In this document: piece by piece, positions 7,870 through 16,887 of the stretch
How the letters are laid out: each line of letters begins with the position of its first letter
Numbering within the stretch: the stretch's first letter is position 1
Assembly: GCF_009299835.1 (NCBI RefSeq)
Contig: NZ_VKCZ01000014.1
Location: forward strand, 620,001 to 684,000
Direction of reading: 5' to 3'
DNA from: Microlunatus speluncae
Lineage (GTDB): Bacteria; Actinomycetota; Actinomycetes; Propionibacteriales; Propionibacteriaceae
Length of the DNA: 64,000 bases
The notes under the pieces: model-generated
What the model was told of the DNA's origin: nothing
The model's database searches: none
The model's input: the letters and a program-made list of their open reading frames with translations, nothing else
Made by a program: the position numbers and the translations under genes

Positions 7870-9555
7870 ATGTCCAGCGCTTGGCGCTTCGTCCTGGCCG
7901 ATTCCCTCGAGACCGTGCTGCCGACGGTCGAGCCTCGGGCCCATGCCGACTCCGGCGGACCTCGCGGTGGCGGGTCGGTGTTCCTCGGCGAGCCGTACTC
8001 GGTCCAAGTTGCGTTCCGGCCGCCGCCGGCGGGCCGGACCGGGTCGCACGCGGTGCAGTTCACGCTGTCCGGCTCGGCCGCACCACACGCCTCGATCTTC
8101 GCGGTCGACCTGGTGCCGGCCCGGATGCCGGCGTTTCCCGATCATGATGACAACTATCTGGTCACCGAGCCGGGCCTGTATCCGGATGTGCTGCGGCCGA
8201 TCCCGGACGGCCGGGTCGAGCCGCTGGTCGGGCACTGGCGCAGCGTCTGGATCGACGTCCGGGTCGACCCGGACGCGGCGCCGGCAGGGGTCGAGGCGAT
8301 CGACCTCGACCTGATCATCACCGCGACCCGGGCCAGCACCGGTGAGGAGTTGTACGCGACGACGGTCCCGGTGACGGTGATCAACCAGCCGCTGCCGGAC
8401 CTCGACCTGGTCAACACCCAGTGGCTGCACGCCGACTGTGTGCTCGACTACTACGGCGGTACGGCCTTCGACGAGGGCCACTGGGCCGCCCTTGATCAGT
8501 TCATCGGCAGCGCCGCGCGGATGGGTGTCACCGGACTGCTGACGCCGCTCTGGACCCCGCCGCTGGACACCGCGATCGGCAGCCGGCGGACGCCGGTGCA
8601 GTTGATCGACATCGCTCGGGACGGCGGCGACTACCGGTTCGGCTTCGACAAGCTGGGCCGCTGGCTGGAGCTGTTCCGCCGGCACGGCATCGCCTACGTC
8701 GAGCTGTCCCACCTGTTCACCCAGTGGGGAGCCAAGGCGACGCCGGCGATCGACGCGGTCGTGGACGGGACGGCGACCCAGCTCTTCGGCTGGGACGTGG
8801 CCGCGACCGACCCCGAATACCGGCGCTTCCTGGAGGCACTGCTGCCGCAGCTGCGGTCCTACCTGGCCGAGCGGTGGGATCCGGCGAAGATCATCTTCCA
8901 CATCTCCGACGAGCCGCACCAAGATCAACTCGACTCCTATCAGGCGGCCCGCGCGGTGGTGGCCGACCTGCTCGAGGGGTGCCTGATCGTGGACGCGTTG
9001 AGCGACTACGCCTTCTACACCAGCGGAGTGGTGGCCAACCCGATCGTCGCGACCAACCACGTCAAGCCGTTCCTGGACGCGGGAGTCGAGCGGCTCTGGG
9101 TCTACTACTGCGTCAGCCAGAACAAGCTGGTCGCCAACCGCTTCATCGGCATGCCCGCGGCCCGGCACCGGGTGCTCGGCCACCAGTTGTTCGCGGCCGA
9201 CGCCGGCGGCTTCCTGCACTGGGGTTTCAACTTCTACAACGCCCAGCAGTCCCGCTACCGGGTCGACCCGTTCACCGACACCACGTCCGGCGGCGCGTTC
9301 CCGGCCGGCGATCCGTTCATCGTCTACCCCGGCCCGGATCGTACGGTCTGGGAGTCCACCCGGCACCGGGTCGCCGCCCAGGCGATGCATGATCACCGGG
9401 CGATGCAGCTGCTGCGCGACCGGGCCGGGCGGGAGACCGTACTCAAGATCATCGATCCGGACGGCGCGCTGAGCTTCTCGGCCTATCCGCGGGATCCCGA
9501 GCACTTCCTGGCCTCGCGGGAACGGATCAACGCCGCGATCCGCGCCGGGGGTTGA
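7870..9555 (+). CDS. DUF4091 (glycoside hydrolase-like) protein
   Basis: 561 aa from ATG 7870, preceded by GGAG; an in-frame GTG at 7834 exists but has a poorer context. An N-terminal beta-sandwich-like segment is followed by a TIM-barrel domain of the DUF4091 family, related to GH123-type beta-N-acetylgalactosaminidases. The acidic pair in FHISDEPHQDQLDSY is the likely catalytic site (Asp-Glu substrate-assisted chemistry in GH123), and WGFNFYN follows near the C terminus. No signal peptide, so it acts in the cytoplasm on imported oligosaccharides (inference). It fits the nearby GH95 fucosidase and sugar-acid dehydratases. Confidence 0.82.
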   Translation: MSSAWRFVLADSLETVLPTVEPRAHADSGGPRGGGSVFLGEPYSVQVAFRPPPAGRTGSHAVQFTLSGSAAPHASIFAVDLVPARMPAFPDHDDNYLVTEPGLYPDVLRPIPDGRVEPLVGHWRSVWIDVRVDPDAAPAGVEAIDLDLIITATRASTGEELYATTVPVTVINQPLPDLDLVNTQWLHADCVLDYYGGTAFDEGHWAALDQFIGSAARMGVTGLLTPLWTPPLDTAIGSRRTPVQLIDIARDGGDYRFGFDKLGRWLELFRRHGIAYVELSHLFTQWGAKATPAIDAVVDGTATQLFGWDVAATDPEYRRFLEALLPQLRSYLAERWDPAKIIFHISDEPHQDQLDSYQAARAVVADLLEGCLIVDALSDYAFYTSGVVANPIVATNHVKPFLDAGVERLWVYYCVSQNKLVANRFIGMPAARHRVLGHQLFAADAGGFLHWGFNFYNAQQSRYRVDPFTDTTSGGAFPAGDPFIVYPGPDRTVWESTRHRVAAQAMHDHRAMQLLRDRAGRETVLKIIDPDGALSFSAYPRDPEHFLASRERINAAIRAGG

Positions 9556-9588
9556 CCACGCGTAGCGCGGTCTTCCCCCGGCCGGACG

Positions 9589-10713
9589 TCATTTCGCGGA
9601 GCGGAAGGCCCTCTGGTCGACGATCACCACCTGGCCGGCGTTCGGGATGCCGACGAAGCCGGCGATGGCCCAGGCCGAGGACCACAGCTTGCCGTCGCGC
9701 CAGAGCAGCCCGCTGGGCATCGTGACCTGCGCGTACTTGCGCTGACCCCAACGCGGCACCTTGACGATCTGCCCGACCGTGCTGGGATCGAATCCCGGCG
9801 GCGGCGGAGCATTCGGCGGCGGCGAGCCCTCGAGCAGTTCCGACACGAAGACGTTGCCGTACTTGTCGACGGCGACACCGGTCGGAGCCGTGAAGCCCTT
9901 GATCACCTTGACGATCTTGCCGCGCTGGTTGACCACGTAGACGCGGCCCTCGCCCGGCATCTCGGCCGTCAGCGCCGACACGTAGAGCAGCCCACCGGGA
10001 CCGTAGGCCAACCCGGTCGGCACCGGATCGCAGCCGACACCGCTCTTGGTGTTGTTCGGCGCGGTCTTGCAGGCACCGGTGGTCACCGTCGGCGGGGTGA
10101 AGAAGTTCCTGATCTTGCCCCGGCGATCGACCTTGAGCACAGTGTTGGCGCCGGCGTCGGCGACCAGCAGGAAGCCGTGCTTGGCCCGGTCCTTGAGCAC
10201 GAAGTACGGATTCGACAGCGCATCAAGCGGCTGCCCGTCCGGGCCGAACTGGATCTGGCGATCCGGGTTGTACTTCAGCTCGAACGCGGTCAGGTCGGCG
10301 AACATCTTGGCCGTGCCACCGGGCCGGGCCACCATCAGCCCGGACGGCGGCGCGCCGCTCGGATCGCTGTCCGGCGCGGGCTCGCCGGTGGCGATGTAGA
10401 GCTTGCCGCCCGACTCGACCACCCCCTGCGGGCTGAAGAGACCGCGGACCAGCACCTTCTTGCGTTTCGTCTTGACGTTGATCGCGGTGATGAATCCGGC
10501 ATCGGACTCGGCGACCAGCAAGTGGCCGAAGCCGGTGGAGACCTGGCGTGGACCGTTGAGCCCCGAGCCGACGACCTTGATCGGCTTCGCCGGGCTGCCG
10601 TGCCCGGACGCCGTGACGGCGCCGCCGGCTCCGACGGCGAGGGCGATGGCCAATGTGGCCGAGGCCCGGACGAATAATCGCATCCGGGCGCGCGTCAGTA
10701 GAGGTAGAACCAT
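9589..10713 (-). CDS. secreted ScyD/ScyE-family beta-propeller protein
   Basis: 374 aa, using the ATG at 10713 (MVLPLL) because GGGGGGAT lies about 7 nt upstream; an in-frame ATG 11 codons earlier lacks this. The N terminus is a signal peptide (RMRLFVRASATLAIALAVGAGG, cleavage near ASGHG). The body has repeated propeller-like blades (GLNGPRQVSTGFGHLLVAE, GFTAPTGVAVDKYGNVFVSE, MPSGLLWRDGKLW) as in ScyD/ScyE proteins and NHL/SMP-30-like propellers. A proline-rich loop (PPPNAPPPPG) interrupts one blade. Extracellular; function unknown. Confidence 0.82.
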   Translation of the reverse strand: MVLPLLTRARMRLFVRASATLAIALAVGAGGAVTASGHGSPAKPIKVVGSGLNGPRQVSTGFGHLLVAESDAGFITAINVKTKRKKVLVRGLFSPQGVVESGGKLYIATGEPAPDSDPSGAPPSGLMVARPGGTAKMFADLTAFELKYNPDRQIQFGPDGQPLDALSNPYFVLKDRAKHGFLLVADAGANTVLKVDRRGKIRNFFTPPTVTTGACKTAPNNTKSGVGCDPVPTGLAYGPGGLLYVSALTAEMPGEGRVYVVNQRGKIVKVIKGFTAPTGVAVDKYGNVFVSELLEGSPPPNAPPPPGFDPSTVGQIVKVPRWGQRKYAQVTMPSGLLWRDGKLWSSAWAIAGFVGIPNAGQVVIVDQRAFRSAK

Positions 10714-10815
10714 GATGAATCCCCCCGATTTCGGGCGTTCCACCATTGGACCGCCCCCCTGTGCCTGTCCTACACCCAGGGCAGGGCGGCCGCAACCAGA
10801 AAAGCGAAACTCGGC

Positions 10816-10837
10816 TGGGGAAGATCTTTACCCCAGA
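10816..10837 (-). terminator. candidate terminator hairpin downstream of the DUF1905 gene
   Basis: CTGGGG (10816-10821) pairs with CCCCAG (10832-10837); the 10-nt loop contains the self-complementary AAGATCTT. It lies about 20 bp past the DUF1905 stop on the minus strand. No U-run, so confidence is modest. Confidence 0.4.
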
Positions 10838-10856
10838 TCGCTGCCAGGAGTGGGAT

Positions 10857-11168
10857 TCAGGGCGATCGGGTCGGCGCCATGATCACGTCCACCACCGAAC
10901 CCTCGCTCAGGTCCTCGGCCTTGCGGACCGCGTCCTTGAGCGGCAGTGCATAGCCGCCGTCCTTGGGAAACAGCGAGGTGGTCCACTCGGTGTCGCCGAT
11001 CTGCGCCTTGACCGGGATCACGCCCCAGCCGTACGTGAGCGCGGCCTTGAGCTCCTGGATGACGGCGCTCTCCTCCTCCGGCACGGTGACGAAGTAGTAC
11101 GGCGAGGGCCCGCGCCAGTGCCAGACGGCGCCGCTGAACTCGAAGGTCAGGCCGTCGATCTCGCCCAT
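10857..11168 (-). CDS. DUF1905 domain protein
   Basis: 103-aa single-domain protein of the DUF1905 family: small beta-rich proteins of unknown function, often found alone or fused to a YdeI-type domain. Recognised from the FEFSGAVWHWRGPSPYYFVTVPEEES opening, WGVIPVKAQIG, and WTTSLFPKDGGYALPLKDAVRKAEDL. Monocistronic, divergent from the GH95 gene. Confidence 0.8.
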   Translation of the reverse strand: MGEIDGLTFEFSGAVWHWRGPSPYYFVTVPEEESAVIQELKAALTYGWGVIPVKAQIGDTEWTTSLFPKDGGYALPLKDAVRKAEDLSEGSVVDVIMAPTRSP

Positions 11169-11245
11169 CGTGCTGGCTCCTTCTGCCGGGTTCTCCGGCT
11201 GAGCCTAGTGCTCGGCGCGGACAACCGCCCTGAAAGACTGTCGCC

Positions 11246-13588
11246 ATGATCGATGGCGAGCACCGTCTCTGGTACGACGCGCCGGCGGACGACTGGCTGG
11301 CGGCGCTCCCGCTCGGCGACGGGAAGCTGGCGGCGATGATCTTCGGCGGGGTCGCTCGGCAACGGATCCAGGTCAATCACGGGTCGGCCTGGTCCGGGTC
11401 ACCGCGAAGCGCCGGCCGCACCCTTGATCATGATCAGCCGCCGGGGACGGCGGTGGTCGCGGAGATCCGGGAGGCGCTCACGGCCGGTGATCATGCCCGG
11501 GCCGAGGCCGCCGCGATCCGGCTGCAGGACGGCGACAGCCAGTCCTACCTGCCGTTCGTCGACCTGAGCCTGGAGCAGGACGGGGTCGGGGAGGCGCTGA
11601 CGTACCGGCGGGAACTCGATCTTTCCACCGCGACCCACAGCGAGCTGATCGAGACCACGCGGGGGAGCGTGCGCCGGACGGCCTACGTGGCCGCGGATCC
11701 CTCGGTCCTGGTGCTCGTAGTCGAGTCCGACCTCCCGACCGGGCTCCGGCTGGGCGTCGACTCCCCGTTGCGGTTGATCAAGACCGCCGGCGAGCCGGGC
11801 GTGATCACGGCCGACCTCCAACTGCCCAGCGACGTCGACCTGCGCCGGGACTCGATCGGCTGGGACGACGATCCGACGGCCGCGTTACGCGGCGCCGTCG
11901 CCGTCGCCTGGCGGCACGACGGCGCCGAGGTCAGTGAGTCCGAGACCCTGCGCGCCACCGGGGTGCGACGCTGCGTGATCATGGTCACGGCCACGACCGG
12001 GCACCCGGGCCTGGCGGCGCTGGCGGCCGGCCGGACGGAGCTGAACGGGCCGGAGGACTGTCGGCGCGACGCCCTTGATCGCTTGCGGCGTGCCCGTGCG
12101 GCCGGCCCGGATACGTTGCAGGAAAGCAATCTCGCCGCCTTCGTCCCGCTGTACACGCGGGTGGCACTGCAACTCTCCGGTGCCGGCTCGGCCGAACCGA
12201 CCGATCGTCGGCTGCTCCGGGCCAACCAGGATCCGCGCGGTGCGATCGCGGCCGATCCGGGGTTGGCCGAGCTGTTGTTCAACTACGGCCGCTACCTGTT
12301 GATCAGTTCCTCCCGGCCGGGCGGCCACCCGGCCAACCTGCAGGGCATCTGGAACGACCGGCTGCCGGCCCCGTGGCGGTCGAACTACACGATCAACATC
12401 AATCTGCAGATGAACTACTGGTCGGCCGAGGCGACCGGCCTGACCGAATGCCTCGAGCCCCTGTACGACCTGATCGACGTGCTGCGCCGGAACGGTGCCG
12501 GCACCGCCCGGGACAAGTACGGTCTGCCGGGTTGGCTGGCCCATCACAACACCGACGGCTGGGGCTACACCGCGATGCCCGGCGCCGGGATCGGCCAGCC
12601 GCGCTGGTCGATGTGGCCGCTGGCCGGGTTCTGGCTGGTCCGGCACCTCACCGAACGGCTGACGTACCGCTGGGACGAATCCTTCGCCCGCGAACGAGTG
12701 TGGCCGGCCCTGCACGGCGCCGCCGAGTTCGGGCTGGCCTGGCTGATCGACGGACCGGACGGCACCCTCGGCACGGCGCCGTCCACCTCACCCGAAAACG
12801 CGTTCCTGATCAACGGCGAGTCCTACGGTGTCGGCAGCTCGTCCACGATGGACCTGACCATGATCAGCGAGACGTTGCGGCACCTGGTCGAACTGGCTGA
12901 TCGGCTCGGCCGCGCCGACGATCCGGTAGTGCGGGCCGCCGCCGCGGCCGCCGACCGGATCCCCGCCCCGGCACCCGGCCGGGACGGCCTGATCCGGGAA
13001 TGGCTGGCCGATCCGGAGCAGTCCGAACCGCACCACCGGCACGTGTCGCACCTCTACTTCCTCTATCCCGGTGATCATGACGGTGACCCCGATCGGACCG
13101 CGGCGGCGGCGGCCAGCCTGGACGCCCGCGGCGACGAGTCGACCGGCTGGTCGCTGGCCTGGAAGCTCGCGCTGCGGGCCCGACTCGGGCAGCCGACCAA
13201 GGTCTCGGACCTGCTCCGACTGGTGTTCCGGGACATGACGACCGATCGCGGTGGGCAGAGTGGCGGTCTCTATCCGAACCTGTTCGCCGCCCACCCGCCG
13301 TACCAGATCGACGGGAACTTCGGTTACGTCGCCGGGCTGCTGGAATCCTTGCTGCAAAGCCATTCCGGCGAACTGATCCTGCTCCCGGCGCTGCCGCCGG
13401 AGCTGTCGGCCGGTTCGCTGTCCCGGGTCCGGGCCCGCGGCGGACTGACCGTGTCGCTGCGCTGGCGCGACGGCGCACTGGCCGAGGCCTCGGTGATCGC
13501 CGACACGGATCGGGAACTCGTGGTCCGGTGGCCCGAAGACAGCACCCGGCTCACCCTGCGCGCCGGCACGGAAAGCTCGGTCTTGTGA
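11246..13588 (+). CDS. GH95-family alpha-L-fucosidase (or alpha-L-galactosidase)
   Basis: 780 aa, full length for glycoside hydrolase family 95, which inverts terminal alpha-1,2-L-fucose or L-galactose. The N-terminal GH95 domain is clear (LWYDAPADDWLAALPLGDG, QVNHGSAWSG). The (alpha/alpha)6 barrel contains HHNTDGWGY (substrate-binding Asn region), STSPENAF with the probable catalytic Glu, HRHVSHLYFLYPG, and YQIDGNFGYVAGLLE with the catalytic-site Asp. HHNTDGWG differs slightly from the common HHNTDLW. No signal peptide, so probably intracellular. First gene of a coupled operon: its TGA overlaps the next gene's GTG. Confidence 0.92.
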   Translation: MIDGEHRLWYDAPADDWLAALPLGDGKLAAMIFGGVARQRIQVNHGSAWSGSPRSAGRTLDHDQPPGTAVVAEIREALTAGDHARAEAAAIRLQDGDSQSYLPFVDLSLEQDGVGEALTYRRELDLSTATHSELIETTRGSVRRTAYVAADPSVLVLVVESDLPTGLRLGVDSPLRLIKTAGEPGVITADLQLPSDVDLRRDSIGWDDDPTAALRGAVAVAWRHDGAEVSESETLRATGVRRCVIMVTATTGHPGLAALAAGRTELNGPEDCRRDALDRLRRARAAGPDTLQESNLAAFVPLYTRVALQLSGAGSAEPTDRRLLRANQDPRGAIAADPGLAELLFNYGRYLLISSSRPGGHPANLQGIWNDRLPAPWRSNYTININLQMNYWSAEATGLTECLEPLYDLIDVLRRNGAGTARDKYGLPGWLAHHNTDGWGYTAMPGAGIGQPRWSMWPLAGFWLVRHLTERLTYRWDESFARERVWPALHGAAEFGLAWLIDGPDGTLGTAPSTSPENAFLINGESYGVGSSSTMDLTMISETLRHLVELADRLGRADDPVVRAAAAAADRIPAPAPGRDGLIREWLADPEQSEPHHRHVSHLYFLYPGDHDGDPDRTAAAAASLDARGDESTGWSLAWKLALRARLGQPTKVSDLLRLVFRDMTTDRGGQSGGLYPNLFAAHPPYQIDGNFGYVAGLLESLLQSHSGELILLPALPPELSAGSLSRVRARGGLTVSLRWRDGALAEASVIADTDRELVVRWPEDSTRLTLRAGTESSVL

Positions 13589-14628
13589 TTTCGATGGTGA
13601 GTTCGGTGTCGCGAGCTGACCTTCCCCACATCCAGCAGCTGGTCGGCGAATTGAGACTGCCCGCCTCGGCCGTGCTGCCGCTGTACGAGCTGGCACGGCA
13701 TGCCCCGTCTGAGCCGGTCCGGCTGCCCGACGACGCCGAGCTGGATCGGGAACTCGACCGGCTCGGGCTGTCCGCGGCGGACCGGACCGACCTGCTCGCC
13801 GCCCGGCCGGACCCGCAGCGCACACCCGGCCTGTGGTGGCTGCTGGAGCGTTGCGTCACGGTGCTCCGGGCGCGGCAGGGAACGATCGCCCCGCTCAGTC
13901 CGTGGCCCGATCTGCCGGACGAGCTCGGACCGGTCGGCCGCTATCTCTATGTCTGGGTGCTGATCGCGGCCCTGCCGGCCGCGCGGGCGCATCACCGGGC
14001 CCGCGGCATCCCCGAGCAGAGCTCTCGCGAGGTTCTCGCCGTTCTCGCGGATCAGCTGAGGAACCGGCGGGCCCTGCACGGCAGCGGCGGGCTGCACACC
14101 CAGAATTGGCTGACCCATCACTACCGCGGCGCCGTCTATGTGCTCGGCCGGCTGCACGTCGAACGGACCATGATCACGTTCGATCCCGGCCCGGGCCCGG
14201 ACGCCCCGCCGATCGGTGCCCCGGCGCTGGCCCTGCACATCCCGGAGGGCCGGCTGACCCCGGAGTCCTGCGACGACTCGCTGACCCGGGCCGCCGCGTT
14301 CTTCGGCCGGCACTTCCCGGAGGAGCCGTACCGCTATGCGGTCTGTGGCTCCTGGGTGCTGGACCCGCAGCTGAAGGAGTATCTCGATCCGGAGAGCAAC
14401 ATCATCAAGTTCCAGGAGCGTTTCACCCTGGCTCCCGACACGGGCCCCGACCTCAACGAGACGGTGGTCGAGTTCATCTTCAAGCGGCCGTTCGCCGACC
14501 TCGACGTGTTGCCCCGGGACACCTCGCTGCAACGCGGCATCGTCGATCACGTCAAGGCCGGCCGGACCTGGCGGTTCCGTACCGGCTGGTTCCGCCTGTC
14601 GGCGGCAGCGAGGCAGGGGGCAGAATGA
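13585..14628 (+). CDS. acyltransferase-domain (GNAT-like) protein
   Basis: 347 aa from a GTG that overlaps the GH95 stop as GTGA; an ATG follows three codons later, and the frame is open further upstream inside the GH95 gene. It resembles the two-domain N-acyltransferase family with an all-helical N domain (LPLYELARHA, LWWLLERCVTVLRAR) and a GNAT-like C domain (ALALHIPEGRLTPE, AAAFFGRHFPEEPYRYAVCGSWVLDPQLKEYL, SNIIKFQERF). Acceptor unknown. Translational coupling with the fucosidase suggests a shared role in sugar use. Confidence 0.78.
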   Translation: MISMVSSVSRADLPHIQQLVGELRLPASAVLPLYELARHAPSEPVRLPDDAELDRELDRLGLSAADRTDLLAARPDPQRTPGLWWLLERCVTVLRARQGTIAPLSPWPDLPDELGPVGRYLYVWVLIAALPAARAHHRARGIPEQSSREVLAVLADQLRNRRALHGSGGLHTQNWLTHHYRGAVYVLGRLHVERTMITFDPGPGPDAPPIGAPALALHIPEGRLTPESCDDSLTRAAAFFGRHFPEEPYRYAVCGSWVLDPQLKEYLDPESNIIKFQERFTLAPDTGPDLNETVVEFIFKRPFADLDVLPRDTSLQRGIVDHVKAGRTWRFRTGWFRLSAAARQGAE

Positions 14629-14634
14629 TCAACC

Positions 14635-15432
14635 ATGAAGGCCGTCTCCAGTTGGTCCCTGCACCGCACGCTCGGCACCTACCGGTCCGGTGACGCTCCC
14701 GGCCGGGCCGATCCTCCGGCCCCGCCCGGTGCCGGATTGAGTCTGCTTGCCCTGCCGGCCGAGTTGGCGAGTCGCGGCTACGACACGGTGCAGCTCTGCC
14801 ATTTCCACCTGCCCAAGCGCGACGCGTCGTATCTGGCCGAACTCCGGTCGGCCCTGGAGGAGTCCGCGATCACGCTCGATGCGGTGCTGATCGACGACGG
14901 GGATCTCATCGGGCCGACCGCGACCGAGGTCGACCTGCCCTGGATCTCGCGCTGGATCGACGACGCCGAGGCGCTCGGTGCCGCCCGGGTCCGGGTGATC
15001 GCCGGCCAGCAGACGCCCGATCCGGAGCGGCTCCGGACCAGCGGCGAGCGGCTCTCCGACCTCGCCGACCGGCATCCCGCCGTCCGGGTGGTGACCGAGA
15101 ACTGGCTCGCCCTGACCCCGGGGCCGGACGAGGTCAACGCGGTGTTGGACGCTGCCGGCGATGGGGTCGGCCTGTTGATCGACCTCGGCAACTGGACCGG
15201 GCCGGAGAAGTACGCCCAGCTCGCCGCGATCGCCCCGCGAGCCGAGACCTGCCACGCCAAGTGTCACTTCGCGGCCGACGGCCCCGACCGGGACGACTTC
15301 GCGGAATCGCTGCGGACGCTGCGAACGGCGGCCTACACCGGCCCGCTGGCCCTGGTCTACGACGGCACCGAGCCGGAGGAGTGGGCCAACCTCGAGGTCC
15401 AGCATGCGATCGCCGGCGAGATCTTCGACTGA
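14635..15432 (+). CDS. xylose isomerase-like TIM-barrel sugar-phosphate isomerase/epimerase
   Basis: 265-aa protein of the AP-endonuclease-2/xylose-isomerase-like barrel family. Metal-site stretches are visible: VTENWLALTPGPDEV (Glu), GLLIDLGNW (Asp), ETCHAKCHFAADG (His) and LALVYDG. It starts 6 bp after the acyltransferase stop, making it the third gene of the GH95 operon. Likely isomerises or epimerises a liberated hexose; substrate not known. Confidence 0.82.
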   Translation: MKAVSSWSLHRTLGTYRSGDAPGRADPPAPPGAGLSLLALPAELASRGYDTVQLCHFHLPKRDASYLAELRSALEESAITLDAVLIDDGDLIGPTATEVDLPWISRWIDDAEALGAARVRVIAGQQTPDPERLRTSGERLSDLADRHPAVRVVTENWLALTPGPDEVNAVLDAAGDGVGLLIDLGNWTGPEKYAQLAAIAPRAETCHAKCHFAADGPDRDDFAESLRTLRTAAYTGPLALVYDGTEPEEWANLEVQHAIAGEIFD

Positions 15433-15475
15433 CCCGAACCTGATCGTCGATTCGGCAGGTGGACGTTTGGGTGTT

Positions 15476-16206
15476 CCGTTCCCTGAGCCTGTCGAAGGGC
15501 GACACCACAGTTGCACGTCGTTCGGACCAGGCGCGGCGGCTGAGCTCGGTGAAAGACGAAAAGCGCGCCTAGGACGGGCGGGATTGAGCAGGGCTCGGCC
15601 CTCTGCTGCCGGCCGCCGGACGGTTGCCGGGATCGGCCTCGGCCGAGCGGTGCGGGTGCGCTTGCCGAGTGGACGCATTGGCCACGCCGGAAGCGCTTGC
15701 TGCGTGGCCAAAGGGTCCACTCGCATGCGACAGAACACAGAGCCGGGCTGGTTCCGTTCCCTGAGGTGTCGATCGGAGTGAGGGTCGAGTTTGTGCCTGG
15801 GCTTCGGGTCATGATCGCCACGGATCGGCGGTTTCGATGGCGTTTCGGGCGGCCGGGGCGATTCCCGTCGCTGGGGTTTTGCTCCGGGGTCATCGACTGT
15901 GACGATTCCCGGCTCGATCGTTGCTTCGGAGCCGGGAAACGTCACACTCGATGATCAAATGTCCCGATCACCCGGCGAGGTGCGGGCTCCGGTGGAATAC
16001 GATCGTCGACGGCCGGCCGTGATGCGGACCAACCGCAACAACCCGCCCGCCCTTTGATGCGTCTTTCCTCGGCCGTCAGGCCGAAACCCGGGAGAACGGC
16101 GCGGTCTGGCCCGCCCTTCGACAGGCTCAGGGAACGGAACAAGCCCGGCTCAGCTCACCGGTCCGGTTGCGGCGCCCATCGGTGGAACCAGGCTCCGGGG
16201 AACGAC
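15476..16206. repeat. intergenic island C: mosaic repeat bounded by inverted boxes
   Basis: About 730 bp without a credible gene. It begins with a forward box (15476-15500) and ends with an inverted box (16113-16136) plus a right-end segment near 16171-16206 matching island B. Inside are an AAGCGCGCCTAGGACGGGCGGG-like module (about 15558), a reverse copy of it with GGCCGTCAGGCCGAAAC (about 16040-16088), hairpin C1 (arms 15666-15687 and 15702-15723, 19 of 22 paired) and hairpin C2 (arms 15891-15915 and 15929-15953, 23 of 25 paired). C1 and C2 arms match B1 and B2 in sequence class and order. Partial box at about 15753. Confidence 0.75.
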
Positions 16207-16230
16207 AGACCGTCCCCTAAGATCGTGATC

Positions 16231-16824
16231 ATGGAATCACCGCTGGTCCTGATCGGCGACTCGGTCACCGATTGTGGCCGAGACCGCACCGACGACACCT
16301 CACTGGGCAGTGGCTGGGCCGGGCTGGTTGGGGCCGAGCTGACCGACCGGCCGGTGATCAACCGCGGCATCTCCGGCAACCGGGTCCGCGATCTCGTGGC
16401 CCGCTGGGACCACGACGTGCTCGAGCTGAAGCCGGACACGGTCGGCCTCATGATCGGGATCAACGACACCTGGCGCCGTTACGACGGCGACGATCCCACC
16501 ACGACCGACGACTTCGCTGCCGACTACACCGATCTGATCGCGCGCACCCGGGCCGCCGGGGTACGCCGGTTGATCTTGCTGGAGCCGGTGCTGACACCGG
16601 TCGACGACCCGCAGTGGGGCTGGCGGGAGGACCTCGATCCCAAGATCACCGCGATCCGGCGACTGGCCGGGCAGCACACGGTCGAACTGGTGCCGACTGA
16701 CGCCGTGCTGAACGCGGCGGCCGCGATCACGCCGCTCGGTGAGCTCGCGGCCGACGGCGTCCATCCGACCGAATCCGGGCACCGGCTGATCGCGACCACC
16801 TTCCTGCAGACGTACCGGCAGTAG
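16231..16824 (+). CDS. SGNH/GDSL-family hydrolase
   Basis: 197 aa from ATG 16231; the open frame runs upstream into island C, which is not coding-like. SGNH blocks: I GDSVTDCGR (nucleophile Ser), II NRGISGNRVRDL (Gly), III GINDTW (Asn), V DGVHPTESGH (Asp-His). Such enzymes are esterases or carbohydrate deacetylases; no signal peptide is seen, so it may deacetylate imported sugars, in keeping with the upstream fucosidase operon (inference). Confidence 0.9.
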   Translation: MESPLVLIGDSVTDCGRDRTDDTSLGSGWAGLVGAELTDRPVINRGISGNRVRDLVARWDHDVLELKPDTVGLMIGINDTWRRYDGDDPTTTDDFAADYTDLIARTRAAGVRRLILLEPVLTPVDDPQWGWREDLDPKITAIRRLAGQHTVELVPTDAVLNAAAAITPLGELAADGVHPTESGHRLIATTFLQTYRQ

Positions 16825-16887
16825 CCGGCTGACGCCGCTCGATCGACCTCGTCGGCACTCATCAACAGAATCGATCATTAGTCGCAG

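Noticed and set aside
7855..9504. 549-aa minus-strand open frame opposite the DUF4091 gene
   Set aside because: Shadow frame from GC-rich codon structure; composition is low-complexity and no motif is present.
9556..9588. Short GC-rich inverted words between the DUF4091 and ScyD-like stops as a terminator
   Set aside because: Only partial pairing and no U-run on either strand; not convincing.
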